From assembly GCA_947167745.1 (NCBI GenBank), contig CAMVJE010000049.1, forward strand, positions 1 through 10,834: a stretch of DNA of 10,834 bases, read 5' to 3'. The notes beneath the pieces are model-generated. The model did not search any database, was not told where the DNA came from, and saw nothing but the letters and a program-made list of their open reading frames with translations. The stretch is from an uncultured Treponema sp. (lineage in GTDB: Bacteria > Spirochaetota > Spirochaetia > Treponematales > Treponemataceae). Made by a program: the position numbers and the translations under genes. Positions 1 to 7,223 of this stretch are shown here, piece by piece (position 1 is the first letter of the stretch; each line of letters starts with the position of its first letter).

Positions 1-51
1 CGCGTCACCTTGCCAAGGTGGATGTCGCGGGTTCGAATCCCGTTTTCCGCT
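1..51 (+). tRNA. tRNA-Gly (anticodon GCC), 5' part outside the window
   Basis: The window opens inside the D arm. A 5-bp anticodon stem (UCACC/GGUGG, first pair a wobble) encloses the 7-nt loop UUGCCAA with anticodon GCC at 12-14. A 5-nt variable loop follows, then a T arm with the GUUCGAAUC core and the 3' acceptor strand UUUCCGC at 44-50. Position 51 is the discriminator U usual for bacterial tRNA-Gly. The bases after it read CTA, so CCA is not encoded and must be added by the nucleotidyltransferase. The 5' acceptor strand is missing, so the acceptor stem cannot be checked. Confidence 0.95.
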
Positions 52-59
52 CTAAAGCG

Positions 60-94
60 AGCGATTTAGATTTTCATCTGAATCGCTTTTTTTT
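60..94 (+). terminator. Rho-independent terminator of the tRNA-Gly unit
   Basis: A 12-bp inverted repeat (60-71 with 76-87, one G-U pair) closes a 4-nt loop TTTC and is followed by an uninterrupted run of about eight T. It begins nine bases after the tRNA end. Only about 25 bp separate its T-run from the tig start codon. Confidence 0.9.
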
Positions 95-119
95 ATTTCA
101 GATTTAAGGGGAAACCAGA

Positions 120-1487
120 GTGAAAGTTACCAAAGAAATCGAAAAATTGGAACACTCAGCAGCAAAACTCACAGTTACGGTTGCAAAAAAGGATGTCGCA
201 GACAGCTATTCAGAGACATTGAGCAAATATACAAAACAGGTTCAGATTCCTGGATTCCGAAAGGGTCATGTTCCAGCCTCAGTTCTTGAGCGCAAGTATG
301 GTGAACAGATTAAAATGGAAGCAGCAAGCGACCTTATCGACAAATCATTGAATGAAATTTTCTCAGACGAAAAAGAGCTTGAAAACCGCCCTCTTCCATA
401 TGCACAGCCTGCTCTCGAAAAAATGCCAGAGTTCGACATTTCAAAAGATTTCGTCTATACAGTAACATACGATGTATTCCCAAAAGTTGACTTGAAAGGA
501 TTTGATTTCAAATCAATTACAATCAAAGAGCCTCAGGTTTCTGTAGGTGATGCAGAACTCAACGAAGAACTTAAGGGTATTCAGGAACGCAACGCAGTTG
601 TAATCGACAAAAAAGATGACGAAAAGGCAGAGAAAGACAATATCGTCACAATTTCTATTGTCGAAAAAGACGAGAATGGAGCCGAAATTGCTTCTACCAA
701 GCGTGATGAATTCACATTTACTCTCGGAACAGCAGAGAATGTCTACAAAATCGACGATGAAATCATCGGAATGAAAAAAGGTGATTCAAAAGAAGTCACA
801 AAGAAATACGGCAAGGACGAAAAAGACGAATCTCTCAAAGGACAGACAAAAAAATACTCTGTTACATTAAAACAGATTAAAGTCCGAAACCTCCCTGCCC
901 TCGATGACGAGCTTGCACAGGATGTTAACGAAAAATTCAAGACTCTCGACGATCTCAAAAAAGACATCATGCGCAATCTTGAAAATGCAAAGACAAACAA
1001 AATCAACGAAATCAAAACAAATGAACTTCTCTCACAGCTCGTTGAAAAGAATCCATTTGAGATTCCACAGAGTATGCTCAATGCAGAACTTGACGGCCGC
1101 TGGAGAATGATGGCTCAGCAGTTCCAGACAAGTGTTGAAGAGCTCGACCGAATGATTGCTGCTTCAGGCCAGAAAAAGGAAGATATGCTCAAAGAATGGA
1201 CTGGCGATGCAGAAAAAATGCTCAAAAGTCGCATTATCGTTGACAATCTCATGAAAGAAAAAAATATTTCTGTTACACCAGAAGAAATCGAATCTGAGTA
1301 TCAGAAAATTGCTGACGCTAACGGTATTTCTGTTGATGAAGTCAAACAGCACTACGCTGATCCTCGTTCAAAGGAATATCTTATTGACGAGGCAAAAGAG
1401 CAGAAACTTTACAAAGATATTTTTGCCGAAGTTAAGGTTACTAAAGGCGACAAGATTTCTTTCAAAGAATTGTTTAACTTGAAATAA
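120..1487 (+). CDS. tig: Trigger factor (ribosome-associated chaperone and prolyl isomerase)
   Basis: Trigger factor binds near the ribosome exit tunnel and shields nascent chains. The 455-residue product has the family layout. The N-terminal ribosome-binding domain carries the signature GFRKGHVP at residues 45-52. An FKBP-like prolyl isomerase domain lies at roughly 155-255 (a region with VYKIDDEIIGMKKGD), and a long helical C-terminal chaperone region runs from about 260 to 430. The start is GTG at 120, chosen because AAGGGG at 106-111 sits eight bases upstream and the next residues match the family N terminus. The gene precedes clpP-clpX, as in many bacteria, but a terminator and about 160 bp separate them, so it is probably its own unit. 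No promoter fits between the tRNA terminator and this start. Length and domains look intact. Confidence 0.96.
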   Translation: MKVTKEIEKLEHSAAKLTVTVAKKDVADSYSETLSKYTKQVQIPGFRKGHVPASVLERKYGEQIKMEAASDLIDKSLNEIFSDEKELENRPLPYAQPALEKMPEFDISKDFVYTVTYDVFPKVDLKGFDFKSITIKEPQVSVGDAELNEELKGIQERNAVVIDKKDDEKAEKDNIVTISIVEKDENGAEIASTKRDEFTFTLGTAENVYKIDDEIIGMKKGDSKEVTKKYGKDEKDESLKGQTKKYSVTLKQIKVRNLPALDDELAQDVNEKFKTLDDLKKDIMRNLENAKTNKINEIKTNELLSQLVEKNPFEIPQSMLNAELDGRWRMMAQQFQTSVEELDRMIAASGQKKEDMLKEWTGDAEKMLKSRIIVDNLMKEKNISVTPEEIESEYQKIADANGISVDEVKQHYADPRSKEYLIDEAKEQKLYKDIFAEVKVTKGDKISFKELFNLK

Positions 1488-1508
1488 TCAAACAGCTCCG
1501 ATTTAAAG

Positions 1509-1550
1509 CGGAATGTTCCAAATTAGTTCGGAAACATTCCGTTTTTTTTT
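1509..1550 (+). terminator. Rho-independent terminator after tig
   Basis: The arms CGGAATGTTCC (1509-1519) and GGAAACATTCCG (1530-1541) pair with one bulged A. They close a 10-nt loop and are followed by nine T. The hairpin starts about 20 bases after the tig stop codon and separates tig from clpPX. Confidence 0.88.
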
Positions 1551-1557
1551 GGATTTT

Positions 1558-1586
1558 TTGGTAAAATTCATTATATTTAATATAGA
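1558..1586 (+). promoter_or_regulatory. Possible sigma-70-type promoter for clpPX
   Basis: TTGGTA (1558-1563) and TATAGA (1581-1586) are spaced by 17 bp, just after the tig terminator and about 60 bp before clpP. The surrounding sequence is very AT-rich, so chance matches are likely and other boxes could be chosen. The rest of 1551-1646 holds nothing else that I recognise apart from the clpP ribosome binding site. Confidence 0.35.
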
Positions 1587-1646
1587 AATTTTTTATTGTG
1601 CTGATATATGTAAAATTCACAATTCAGTACAAAAAATGAGGAAAAG

Positions 1647-2258
1647 ATGAACGAACAGATGAACAATTACATGCCAAGTGTAATCGAACGAAGCGGAAAC
1701 GGCGAGCGATTCTATGATATTTATTCACGTCTTTTAAAAGACCGCATAATTTTCGTTGACGGCGAAATCAATGATTTAAATGCAGATTTGGTTGTAGCTC
1801 AGATTCTTTTTCTCGAATCCGAAAATCCAGACAAAGATATTAGTATTTACATCAACTCTCCTGGCGGAAGCGTCACTGCAGGGCTTGCCATTTATGATGC
1901 CATGCAGTATGTCAAATGCGACATTCAGACAATCTGTATCGGTCAGGCAGCAAGTATGGGAGCAATTCTCCTTGCAGGCGGTACAAAAGGAAAGCGATTT
2001 GCCCTTCCCTCTTGTCGTGTAATGATTCACCAGCCTCGTGGCGGCGTTCAGGGTCAGGAAAGCGACATTGCCGTTCAGGCAAAAGAAATCTTGCGTCTCA
2101 AAAAACTTTCAATTAAATATCTTGCAGAAAAATGTGGCAAGACAGAAGACGAAATCGCAAAAGACATGGAGCGAGACTTCTTCATGAGCGCAGATGAAGC
2201 CCTTGCTTATGGAATCGTTGATAAAGTTATGCCATCTCGTGCATCGGAGGCTAAATAA
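1647..2258 (+). CDS. clpP: ATP-dependent Clp protease proteolytic subunit
   Basis: ClpP forms the double-ring serine peptidase chamber that degrades proteins fed in by ClpX. The 203-residue product has the full catalytic triad: Ser103 in GQAASMGA, His128 in MIHQP and Asp177 in MERDFFMS. The spacings Ser-His 25 and His-Asp 49 equal those of E. coli ClpP. SPGGSV at 71-76 is the conserved glycine-rich strand. The C terminus [14 protein letters not shown] is also typical. A GAGG ribosome binding site at 1638-1641 lies five bases before the ATG. The stop overlaps the clpX start by one base (TAATG), so the two proteins are probably translationally coupled. ssrA-tagged proteins are classic ClpXP substrates, and the tmRNA gene lies about 7 kb away in this window. 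Confidence 0.98.
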   Translation: MNEQMNNYMPSVIERSGNGERFYDIYSRLLKDRIIFVDGEINDLNADLVVAQILFLESENPDKDISIYINSPGGSVTAGLAIYDAMQYVKCDIQTICIGQAASMGAILLAGGTKGKRFALPSCRVMIHQPRGGVQGQESDIAVQAKEILRLKKLSIKYLAEKCGKTEDEIAKDMERDFFMSADEALAYGIVDKVMPSRASEAK

Positions 2259-3517
2259 TGCGTGGATTCAGAAGTGATGTTCAGTACTGTTCATTCTGCG
2301 GTAAACCGGGTGATGAAAAACGCCATCTGGTTGCAGCACCAACAAACAACATTTTTATCTGTGACAAGTGTATTGCAGTTTGCGAAGGCATTATCGCTCA
2401 AAAAGAAAAATCTGTAGATCCTATTGATATGACAGAAGTTCCTTCACCAAAGGAATTTAAGGCTTATCTCGACGAATATGTCATCGGTCAGGATTATGCA
2501 AAAAAAGCACTTTCTGTAGCCGTTTACAACCACTACAAAAGAATGTCAAAACTCGACACAATCAAAACTGACAGTGATGTTAAAATCGAAAAGTCAAATG
2601 TTCTTTTGATTGGACCGACCGGCTCTGGAAAAACACTGCTTGCAAAAACTCTGGCAGAAAAACTCAAGGTTCCTTTTGCAATCGCAGACGCCACTACCCT
2701 CACAGAGGCCGGCTATGTAGGTGAAGATGTTGAAAATGTTCTTCTTAAGCTCATCAATGCAGCAGATGGAAATATTCCTGCAGCAGAGCGGGGAATCATC
2801 TTCATCGATGAAATTGACAAAATCGGTCGCAAAAGCGAGAACACTTCCATCACACGAGATGTTTCCGGTGAAGGCGTTCAGCAGGCTCTGTTGAAGATTA
2901 TCGAAGGAACTCAGGCTTCAGTTCCACCTCAGGGCGGTCGAAAACACCCGAATCAGGAAATGCTCCAGATTGACACATCCAACATTCTTTTCATATTGGG
3001 CGGAGCTTTCGTAGGATTGGACAAAATTATTGAGCAGCGAGTTGCGGCTCACTCTCTTGGATTTGGTTCAAATGTCGGAACAATGGACGAGACACAGCGC
3101 ATGGAGCTTCTGAACCAGTGCACTCCTGATGACCTCGTAAAATTCGGAATTATCCCGGAACTTATCGGTCGTATGCCAATTTCTGTTGCCCTCAAAGAAC
3201 TTACAAAAGCAGATCTTACCCGAATTCTCACAGAGCCGAAAAATGCAATCACAAAGCAGTTCAAGGCTTCATTTGAAATGGATGACCTGGATCTTGATTT
3301 TACGGCTGAAGCTTTGGACGAAATCGCAGAGACGGCAATCAAGCAAAAAACAGGTGCCCGAGGTCTCCGCTCAATCGTTGAAAAACTGCTCATGGATTTA
3401 ATGTACGAAGCTCCAAGCATCAAAGGCAAAAAGAAGCTTACCGTTACAAAAGAAATCGTAGACGGCAAGGTAAAACCAAACTTGGAGCAGCTTTTGATTA
3501 CACAGCAGACAGCGTAA
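2258..3517 (+). CDS. clpX: ATP-dependent Clp protease ATP-binding unfoldase ClpX
   Basis: ClpX is the AAA+ unfoldase that recognises substrates, including ssrA-tagged proteins, and threads them into ClpP. The 419-residue product starts with a four-cysteine zinc-binding domain (Cys11, Cys14, Cys35, Cys38). Walker A GPTGSGKT is at 119-126, pore loop GYVG at 152-155 and Walker B IIFIDEID at 180-187. The RKH substrate loop is at 228-230. The ClpP-docking tripeptide is LGF at 267-269, where E. coli has IGF. The arginine finger lies in ELIGRMP (Arg305) and sensor 2 in GARGLR at 366-371. All key residues are present. A strong GGAGG at 2246-2250, inside the end of clpP, decides the start. The last 20 bp overlap the end of the convergent aminopeptidase gene, and no terminator hairpin is visible after the stop. 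Confidence 0.98.
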   Translation: MRGFRSDVQYCSFCGKPGDEKRHLVAAPTNNIFICDKCIAVCEGIIAQKEKSVDPIDMTEVPSPKEFKAYLDEYVIGQDYAKKALSVAVYNHYKRMSKLDTIKTDSDVKIEKSNVLLIGPTGSGKTLLAKTLAEKLKVPFAIADATTLTEAGYVGEDVENVLLKLINAADGNIPAAERGIIFIDEIDKIGRKSENTSITRDVSGEGVQQALLKIIEGTQASVPPQGGRKHPNQEMLQIDTSNILFILGGAFVGLDKIIEQRVAAHSLGFGSNVGTMDETQRMELLNQCTPDDLVKFGIIPELIGRMPISVALKELTKADLTRILTEPKNAITKQFKASFEMDDLDLDFTAEALDEIAETAIKQKTGARGLRSIVEKLLMDLMYEAPSIKGKKKLTVTKEIVDGKVKPNLEQLLITQQTA

Positions 3518-4856
3518 GGAAGGCTTTGTAGGCGTTAAAGGCCTGCTCAATGTCTTCCTTGGCAGTGATTTCCCAGGGGGCGTGCATTGAGAGCACCGAA
3601 ACGCCTGCGTCCAGCACATTCATTCCGTATTTTGCGGCCCGGTAGGCAATCGTTCCGCCACCCCCCTGGTCGACTTTTCCAAGCTCAGCCATCTGATACT
3701 TTACTTCCGCTTTATCAAGCAAATCTCGCAGGCGGGCGATGAATTCAGGGTTTGCGTCGCTTGCCCCGCTCTTTCCCCTGCTTCCAGTGTATTTATTGAA
3801 GACAATTCCGCCGTTAAGGAAACTTGCGTTGGCGCGGTCGAACAAATCGCCATTCATGGGGTCGTAGGCCGCGTTCACATCGCTTGAGAGCATGTTGCAG
3901 GCGGCAAGGCAGCGGCGGAGGGCAAGGTCAGAATAGCCTTCGCTCAAGCGGGCAATAACTTCAGCAAGTGCATTCTCAAAGAAGTGACTTCCCATACCCG
4001 TAGCTCCAACTGAACCGATTTCTTCCTTATCGACACAAAGGCAGCAGTTCGTGCGGCTTCCGGCCTTGCTTTCGATTAAGGCGCGGGCTGAGGTGTAGGC
4101 GCAGCTTCGGTCGTCCTGACCATAGCCTAAAATAAGGGAGCGGTCAAATCCTAAATCCCTTGCCCTTCCAGCAGGAACAATTTCAAGCTCAGCAGAACCA
4201 AAATCAGCCTCTTCGATTCCGTATTTTTCTTTAAGAATGCTAAGAATCGCCTTTTTAGCTGTGATTTTGTCTTTTTTATCACTTGGATTTTCGTCTTCAT
4301 CTTTTGAAGGCTCTGAACTTCCGAGAATCAAGTCTAAACTTTCACCAGGAATAAAATCGCTGGCACTTTCCTTCATTTGTTTTTGCGCCAGATGCGGTAA
4401 AATATCAGAAATACAGAAAACAGGATCCGTTTCGCTTTCACCAATGCAGACATTTACAGATGAGCCGTCTTTTTTACATACAATGCCGTGAATAGCGAGC
4501 GGAAGTGTAACCCACTGATATTTTTTGATTCCGCCGTAGTAATGTGTATTGAGGTAAACAAGAAAATCCTTTTCGTAGATGGGATTCTGTTTAACATCAA
4601 GTCGAGGTGAATCGATATGGGCTCCGAGAATGTTCATTCCCTTTTCGATTGGCTCGCTTCCAAGAACAAAAAGGGCGATGGCCTTGTTCATCTTCTGCAC
4701 ATAAACCTTGTCGCCGGCTTTAAGTGATTCACTTTTACAAGCATCCTTAAATCCAGCCTTTTCTGCCCAGGAAATCAACTGGGCGACACATTCGCGCTCA
4801 GTCTTTCCATTATCCAAAAATGATTTGTAATCAGTAATGAGAGATTCGTTTTTCAT
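3498..4856 (-). CDS. M18-family metalloaminopeptidase
   Basis: Peptidase family M18 enzymes are cytosolic dinuclear-metal aminopeptidases (aspartyl aminopeptidase and aminopeptidase I types) that trim N-terminal residues from peptides. Counting from the ATG at 4856, the 452-residue protein shows the metal and catalytic motifs in order: GAHIDSP (His80, Asp82), GYGQDDRSC (Asp248/249), DKEEIGSVG (Glu278/279), [10 protein letters not shown] (Asp326) and SMHAPWE (His425). A charged insert at about 180-200 lies in the region between the two halves of the catalytic domain. The frame extends to a TTG at 4874, but the ATG is preferred. A TATAAT box lies between the two, so a transcript from it would start at or next to the ATG and carry no Shine-Dalgarno. 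The gene is convergent with clpX. A role in finishing peptide breakdown is plausible but inferred. Residue preference cannot be read from the sequence. Confidence 0.93.
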   Translation of the reverse strand: MKNESLITDYKSFLDNGKTERECVAQLISWAEKAGFKDACKSESLKAGDKVYVQKMNKAIALFVLGSEPIEKGMNILGAHIDSPRLDVKQNPIYEKDFLVYLNTHYYGGIKKYQWVTLPLAIHGIVCKKDGSSVNVCIGESETDPVFCISDILPHLAQKQMKESASDFIPGESLDLILGSSEPSKDEDENPSDKKDKITAKKAILSILKEKYGIEEADFGSAELEIVPAGRARDLGFDRSLILGYGQDDRSCAYTSARALIESKAGSRTNCCLCVDKEEIGSVGATGMGSHFFENALAEVIARLSEGYSDLALRRCLAACNMLSSDVNAAYDPMNGDLFDRANASFLNGGIVFNKYTGSRGKSGASDANPEFIARLRDLLDKAEVKYQMAELGKVDQGGGGTIAYRAAKYGMNVLDAGVSVLSMHAPWEITAKEDIEQAFNAYKAFLTLSAV

Positions 4857-4862
4857 GGCACT

Positions 4863-4891
4863 ATTATAGAACAAATCAAATAGTCTGAAAA
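4863..4891 (-). promoter_or_regulatory. Promoter of the aminopeptidase gene, apparently leaderless
   Basis: On the minus strand, TTTTCA (4891-4886) and a perfect TATAAT (4868-4863) are spaced by 17 bp. The -10 box ends only six bases before the ATG at 4856, which places the expected transcription start on or next to the A of the start codon. No ribosome binding site lies in the bases before the ATG. Confidence 0.65.
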
Positions 4892-4955
4892 GTTATATTA
4901 AAGCCTCTATCTAAAAGTAAAAGTCCGCCTAGTAAAGCAATTCTTCAATATCAGC

Positions 4956-5681
4956 TTAGAGAACTGCATTCAAAAACTGTTTGAGCCGGGGACTTTTGGG
5001 ATTATCAAAAATTTCCTCAGGGCTTCCCTCTTCTTCGATAACACCTGCATTCATAAAAAGAATCCGGCTGGCAACTTCTCGGGCAAATCCCATTTCATGA
5101 GTTACGACAATCATGGTTAAGCCCTGATTGGCAAGATCCTTCATCAACTGGAGAACTTCACCAACCATCTCTGGATCAAGGGCACTGGTAGGCTCGTCAA
5201 AGAGAATCACATCCGGCTTCATGGCAAGGGAGCGGACGATTGCCACACGCTGCTTTTGTCCGCCGCTTAAAGCCGATGGATAGGCATTGGCTTTGTCTGC
5301 AAGTCCGATTCTTTCAAGAATCTCAAGGGCAAGTTTTTCGGCTTCCTCTTTCGTCTGCAATTTTAGCGTGAGCGGGGCTAAGGTAATGTTCTGCAAAATC
5401 GTAAGATGAGGAAAAAGATTAAAATGCTGGAAGACCATGTTCATCTTCTGGCGGATTTTGTTGATGTCAGATTTTTTGTCGGTAACGCTCTGTCCCTCAA
5501 AAAAAATGGAAGAGCCGGGCGTAGGAATTTCAAGACCATTAAGACAGCGCAAAAAAGTCGATTTACCGGAACCACTGGGGCCGATGATGACGACCTTTTC
5601 GCCTTTTTCGATTTTTGTTGAGATTCCTTTTAGAATATGTAATTTTCCGAATGAAATGTTCAGGTTATTTACTTCTATCAC
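4956..5681 (-). CDS. Polar amino-acid ABC transporter, ATP-binding subunit (GlnQ/HisP type)
   Basis: This cytoplasmic ATPase powers uptake through the adjacent permease. Counting from the GTG at 5681, the 241-residue protein has Walker A GPSGSGKS at 34-41, the Q-loop glutamine at 85 in [11 protein letters not shown], signature LSGGQ at 138-142, Walker B VILFDE at 158-163, the D-loop SALD and the switch histidine at 195 in VTHEMGFA. This matches the GlnQ/HisP/ArtP family in size and motifs. The frame is open to a TTG at 5711, but GTG is chosen because AAGGA lies nine bases upstream and the product then begins [12 protein letters not shown], as the family does. It overlaps the end of the permease gene by 17 bp. 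It is last in the operon, and no clear terminator hairpin is visible before the aminopeptidase gene. Confidence 0.95.
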   Translation of the reverse strand: MIEVNNLNISFGKLHILKGISTKIEKGEKVVIIGPSGSGKSTFLRCLNGLEIPTPGSSIFFEGQSVTDKKSDINKIRQKMNMVFQHFNLFPHLTILQNITLAPLTLKLQTKEEAEKLALEILERIGLADKANAYPSALSGGQKQRVAIVRSLAMKPDVILFDEPTSALDPEMVGEVLQLMKDLANQGLTMIVVTHEMGFAREVASRILFMNAGVIEEEGSPEEIFDNPKSPRLKQFLNAVL

Positions 5682-6339
5682 TTTTTGACATCCTTTTTTC
5701 GCAGAAAGCAAAGAATTTTGTTAGCCCCACCGTGAGACAGAGATAAATAGCCGCACAGGAAAGAAGTGGAATCCAAGCATTGTAAGTTGCATTACGGATA
5801 TTATCACAGGTTTTCTGCAAATCAATGACAGCAATAAAACTGGCCACAGAAGTTTCTTTAATAAGGGTGATAAATTCGCTTGTATAAGTTGGAAGCATAG
5901 TTTTGAAGGCCTGAGGCAGAATGATTTTTACAAGAGTTTGAGCCCAGGAAAGCCCCAGTGAACGCCCGGCCTCCATTTGACCTTTGTCTACTCCAAGGAT
6001 TCCCGCGCGGAAAATTTCGGTACAGTAAGCGCCTGAATTTATCCCAAATGCGATAATTGCAACAAGCAGTGCATTGCTCATGCCAAGTGGAGAAAAGACG
6101 ACAAAATAGAAAATCATAAGCTGAGTTGCCATCGGAATTCCACGGATAATAGTTGTGTAAACTTCGGCAACAAGTCGCAAAGATTTTTTTTCAGAAAGCT
6201 TAAATAGCGCGAAAATGCAACCAAGAATTGAACCGATAAGAATCGCGCAAACAGCAATTAAAAGCGTAGTGCCAAGACCGGCAGGAATAAGCTTCCAGCG
6301 GCCGTGGCTAATCATGACATCAAAAAAAGACTGGAACAT
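5665..6339 (-). CDS. Polar amino-acid ABC transporter, permease subunit (HisM/GlnP type)
   Basis: This is the inner-membrane channel subunit of the amino-acid importer. The 224-residue protein has several hydrophobic segments (about 20-45, 72-100 and 190-212). The family N-terminal motif [10 protein letters not shown] is near residue 21 and [13 protein letters not shown] near 66. The cytoplasmic EAA loop at 123-142 ([14 protein letters not shown]...LPQA), which contacts the ATPase, is intact. Only one permease gene is present, so it probably acts as a homodimer. The ATG at 6339 lies 21 bases after the stop of the binding-protein gene. No good Shine-Dalgarno is visible (only a weak GAAG), so its translation may depend on coupling to the upstream gene. 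Confidence 0.95.
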   Translation of the reverse strand: MFQSFFDVMISHGRWKLIPAGLGTTLLIAVCAILIGSILGCIFALFKLSEKKSLRLVAEVYTTIIRGIPMATQLMIFYFVVFSPLGMSNALLVAIIAFGINSGAYCTEIFRAGILGVDKGQMEAGRSLGLSWAQTLVKIILPQAFKTMLPTYTSEFITLIKETSVASFIAVIDLQKTCDNIRNATYNAWIPLLSCAAIYLCLTVGLTKFFAFCEKRMSKSDRSK

Positions 6340-6360
6340 AAGAAACTTCGGTTCTGCTGA

Positions 6361-7125
6361 TTAAAGCTCGCTGGCAGAAAGAACCCGAATCTGACCGTCA
6401 ACAGGCATGAAGGCATCAAGGAGTTTCTGGTAAGAGCCGTTTTCTTTCATCGTTTGAATCGTTTTGTTGATAGAATTCAAAAGCTCTGTGTTGCCCTTTT
6501 TGACCGCAATGGCATATTCGTCGGTGAAGAAATCATCATCAACGATTTTAAGTTCTGGATTGCGGCGGACTATTTCTTTTGCTGGAAGCTCGTCAAGTAT
6601 GATTGAGTCAATTGCGCTGTTTTTGAGGGCAAGAGCTGCATCAACTCCTGTTTTGAAAGATTTTACGCTTGATTTTTCGACTTCTTCAGTAGCGTAAATC
6701 TCGCCTGTAGTTCCAGACTGAACGCCGATAGACTTGCCGACCAAATCTTTTACCGTAAGGACAGAAGAGTCATCGTTACGGACGATAATAACCTGCTTTG
6801 AAGAATAATAGGCTTCGGAGAAATCGACATTCTTGCGTCGCTCTTCGGTTGCGGTCATGCCGGCTGCGATAAAATCGATAGAACCTGCCTGCAAGGCTGC
6901 GATAAGACCGTCAAAGCTCATGTCAACGATTTTAAGTTCCTTGCCGTAGTCGCGGGCAATGAGATTACTGACAGTGACATCAAAACCAACGATTTCATTT
7001 CCTTCGGTATATTCAAAAGGCGGGAATGCGTCATTAGTTCCCATTTTTACGACCTTATCATTCTTTGAGCATGACGCAAAAAATAATGTGGCCAATGAAA
7101 CAATAGCAAAAAGAATTTTCTTCAT
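6361..7125 (-). CDS. Polar amino-acid ABC transporter, substrate-binding lipoprotein (family 3)
   Basis: This is the extracytoplasmic receptor that captures an amino acid and delivers it to the permease. The 254-residue precursor begins with a lipoprotein signal: a lysine-rich start, a hydrophobic core and the box FFASC, with the lipidated cysteine at 19. This fits the relaxed spirochaete lipobox. The mature part has the family 3 solute-binding features MGTNDAFPPFEY, the GFDVTVSNLIA region and the FIAAGMTATEERR hinge region. The ligand cannot be told from sequence; glutamine, basic amino acids and cystine are all possible in this family. GAGG lies eight bases before the ATG. The gene is first in the operon, directly behind the promoter at 7143-7171. 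Confidence 0.95.
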   Translation of the reverse strand: MKKILFAIVSLATLFFASCSKNDKVVKMGTNDAFPPFEYTEGNEIVGFDVTVSNLIARDYGKELKIVDMSFDGLIAALQAGSIDFIAAGMTATEERRKNVDFSEAYYSSKQVIIVRNDDSSVLTVKDLVGKSIGVQSGTTGEIYATEEVEKSSVKSFKTGVDAALALKNSAIDSIILDELPAKEIVRRNPELKIVDDDFFTDEYAIAVKKGNTELLNSINKTIQTMKENGSYQKLLDAFMPVDGQIRVLSASEL

Positions 7126-7142
7126 TTTAAAACCTCAGCCTT

Positions 7143-7171
7143 ATTTTATCATGCATTAAAACTTAACTCAA
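7143..7171 (-). promoter_or_regulatory. Promoter of the amino-acid ABC operon
   Basis: On the minus strand, TTGAGT (7171-7166), a 17-bp spacer and TAAAAT (7148-7143) form a good sigma-70-type promoter. TG one base upstream of the -10 box makes it an extended -10. The predicted start lies only about 10 bases before the ATG, so the leader would begin at or close to the GAGG ribosome binding site. No terminator hairpin is visible between the GH28 gene and this promoter. Confidence 0.7.
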
Positions 7172-7223
7172 CACACAGCATAAAACATAGATTTGCAGCC
7201 ATTGAGCGAAGTTTTTAAAGAGT

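Noticed and set aside
3049..3468. Open frame of 139 codons antisense to clpX
   Set aside because: clpX is conserved across this whole stretch. The antisense frame is serine-rich with no recognisable motif, as expected from the complement of the clpX codons.
3516..3559. AAGGAAG / CTTCCTT inverted repeat after clpX as a terminator
   Set aside because: The arms are only 7 bp and 30 bases apart, there is no T-run, and the region codes for the aminopeptidase.
4857..4874. TTG start extending the aminopeptidase by six residues
   Set aside because: No ribosome binding site precedes it and the TATAAT box lies downstream of it, so a transcript from that promoter would not contain it.
5682..5711. TTG start extending the transporter ATPase by ten residues
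   Set aside because: The extension is not typical of the family and would overlap the permease more deeply. The GTG at 5681 has AAGGA at good spacing.
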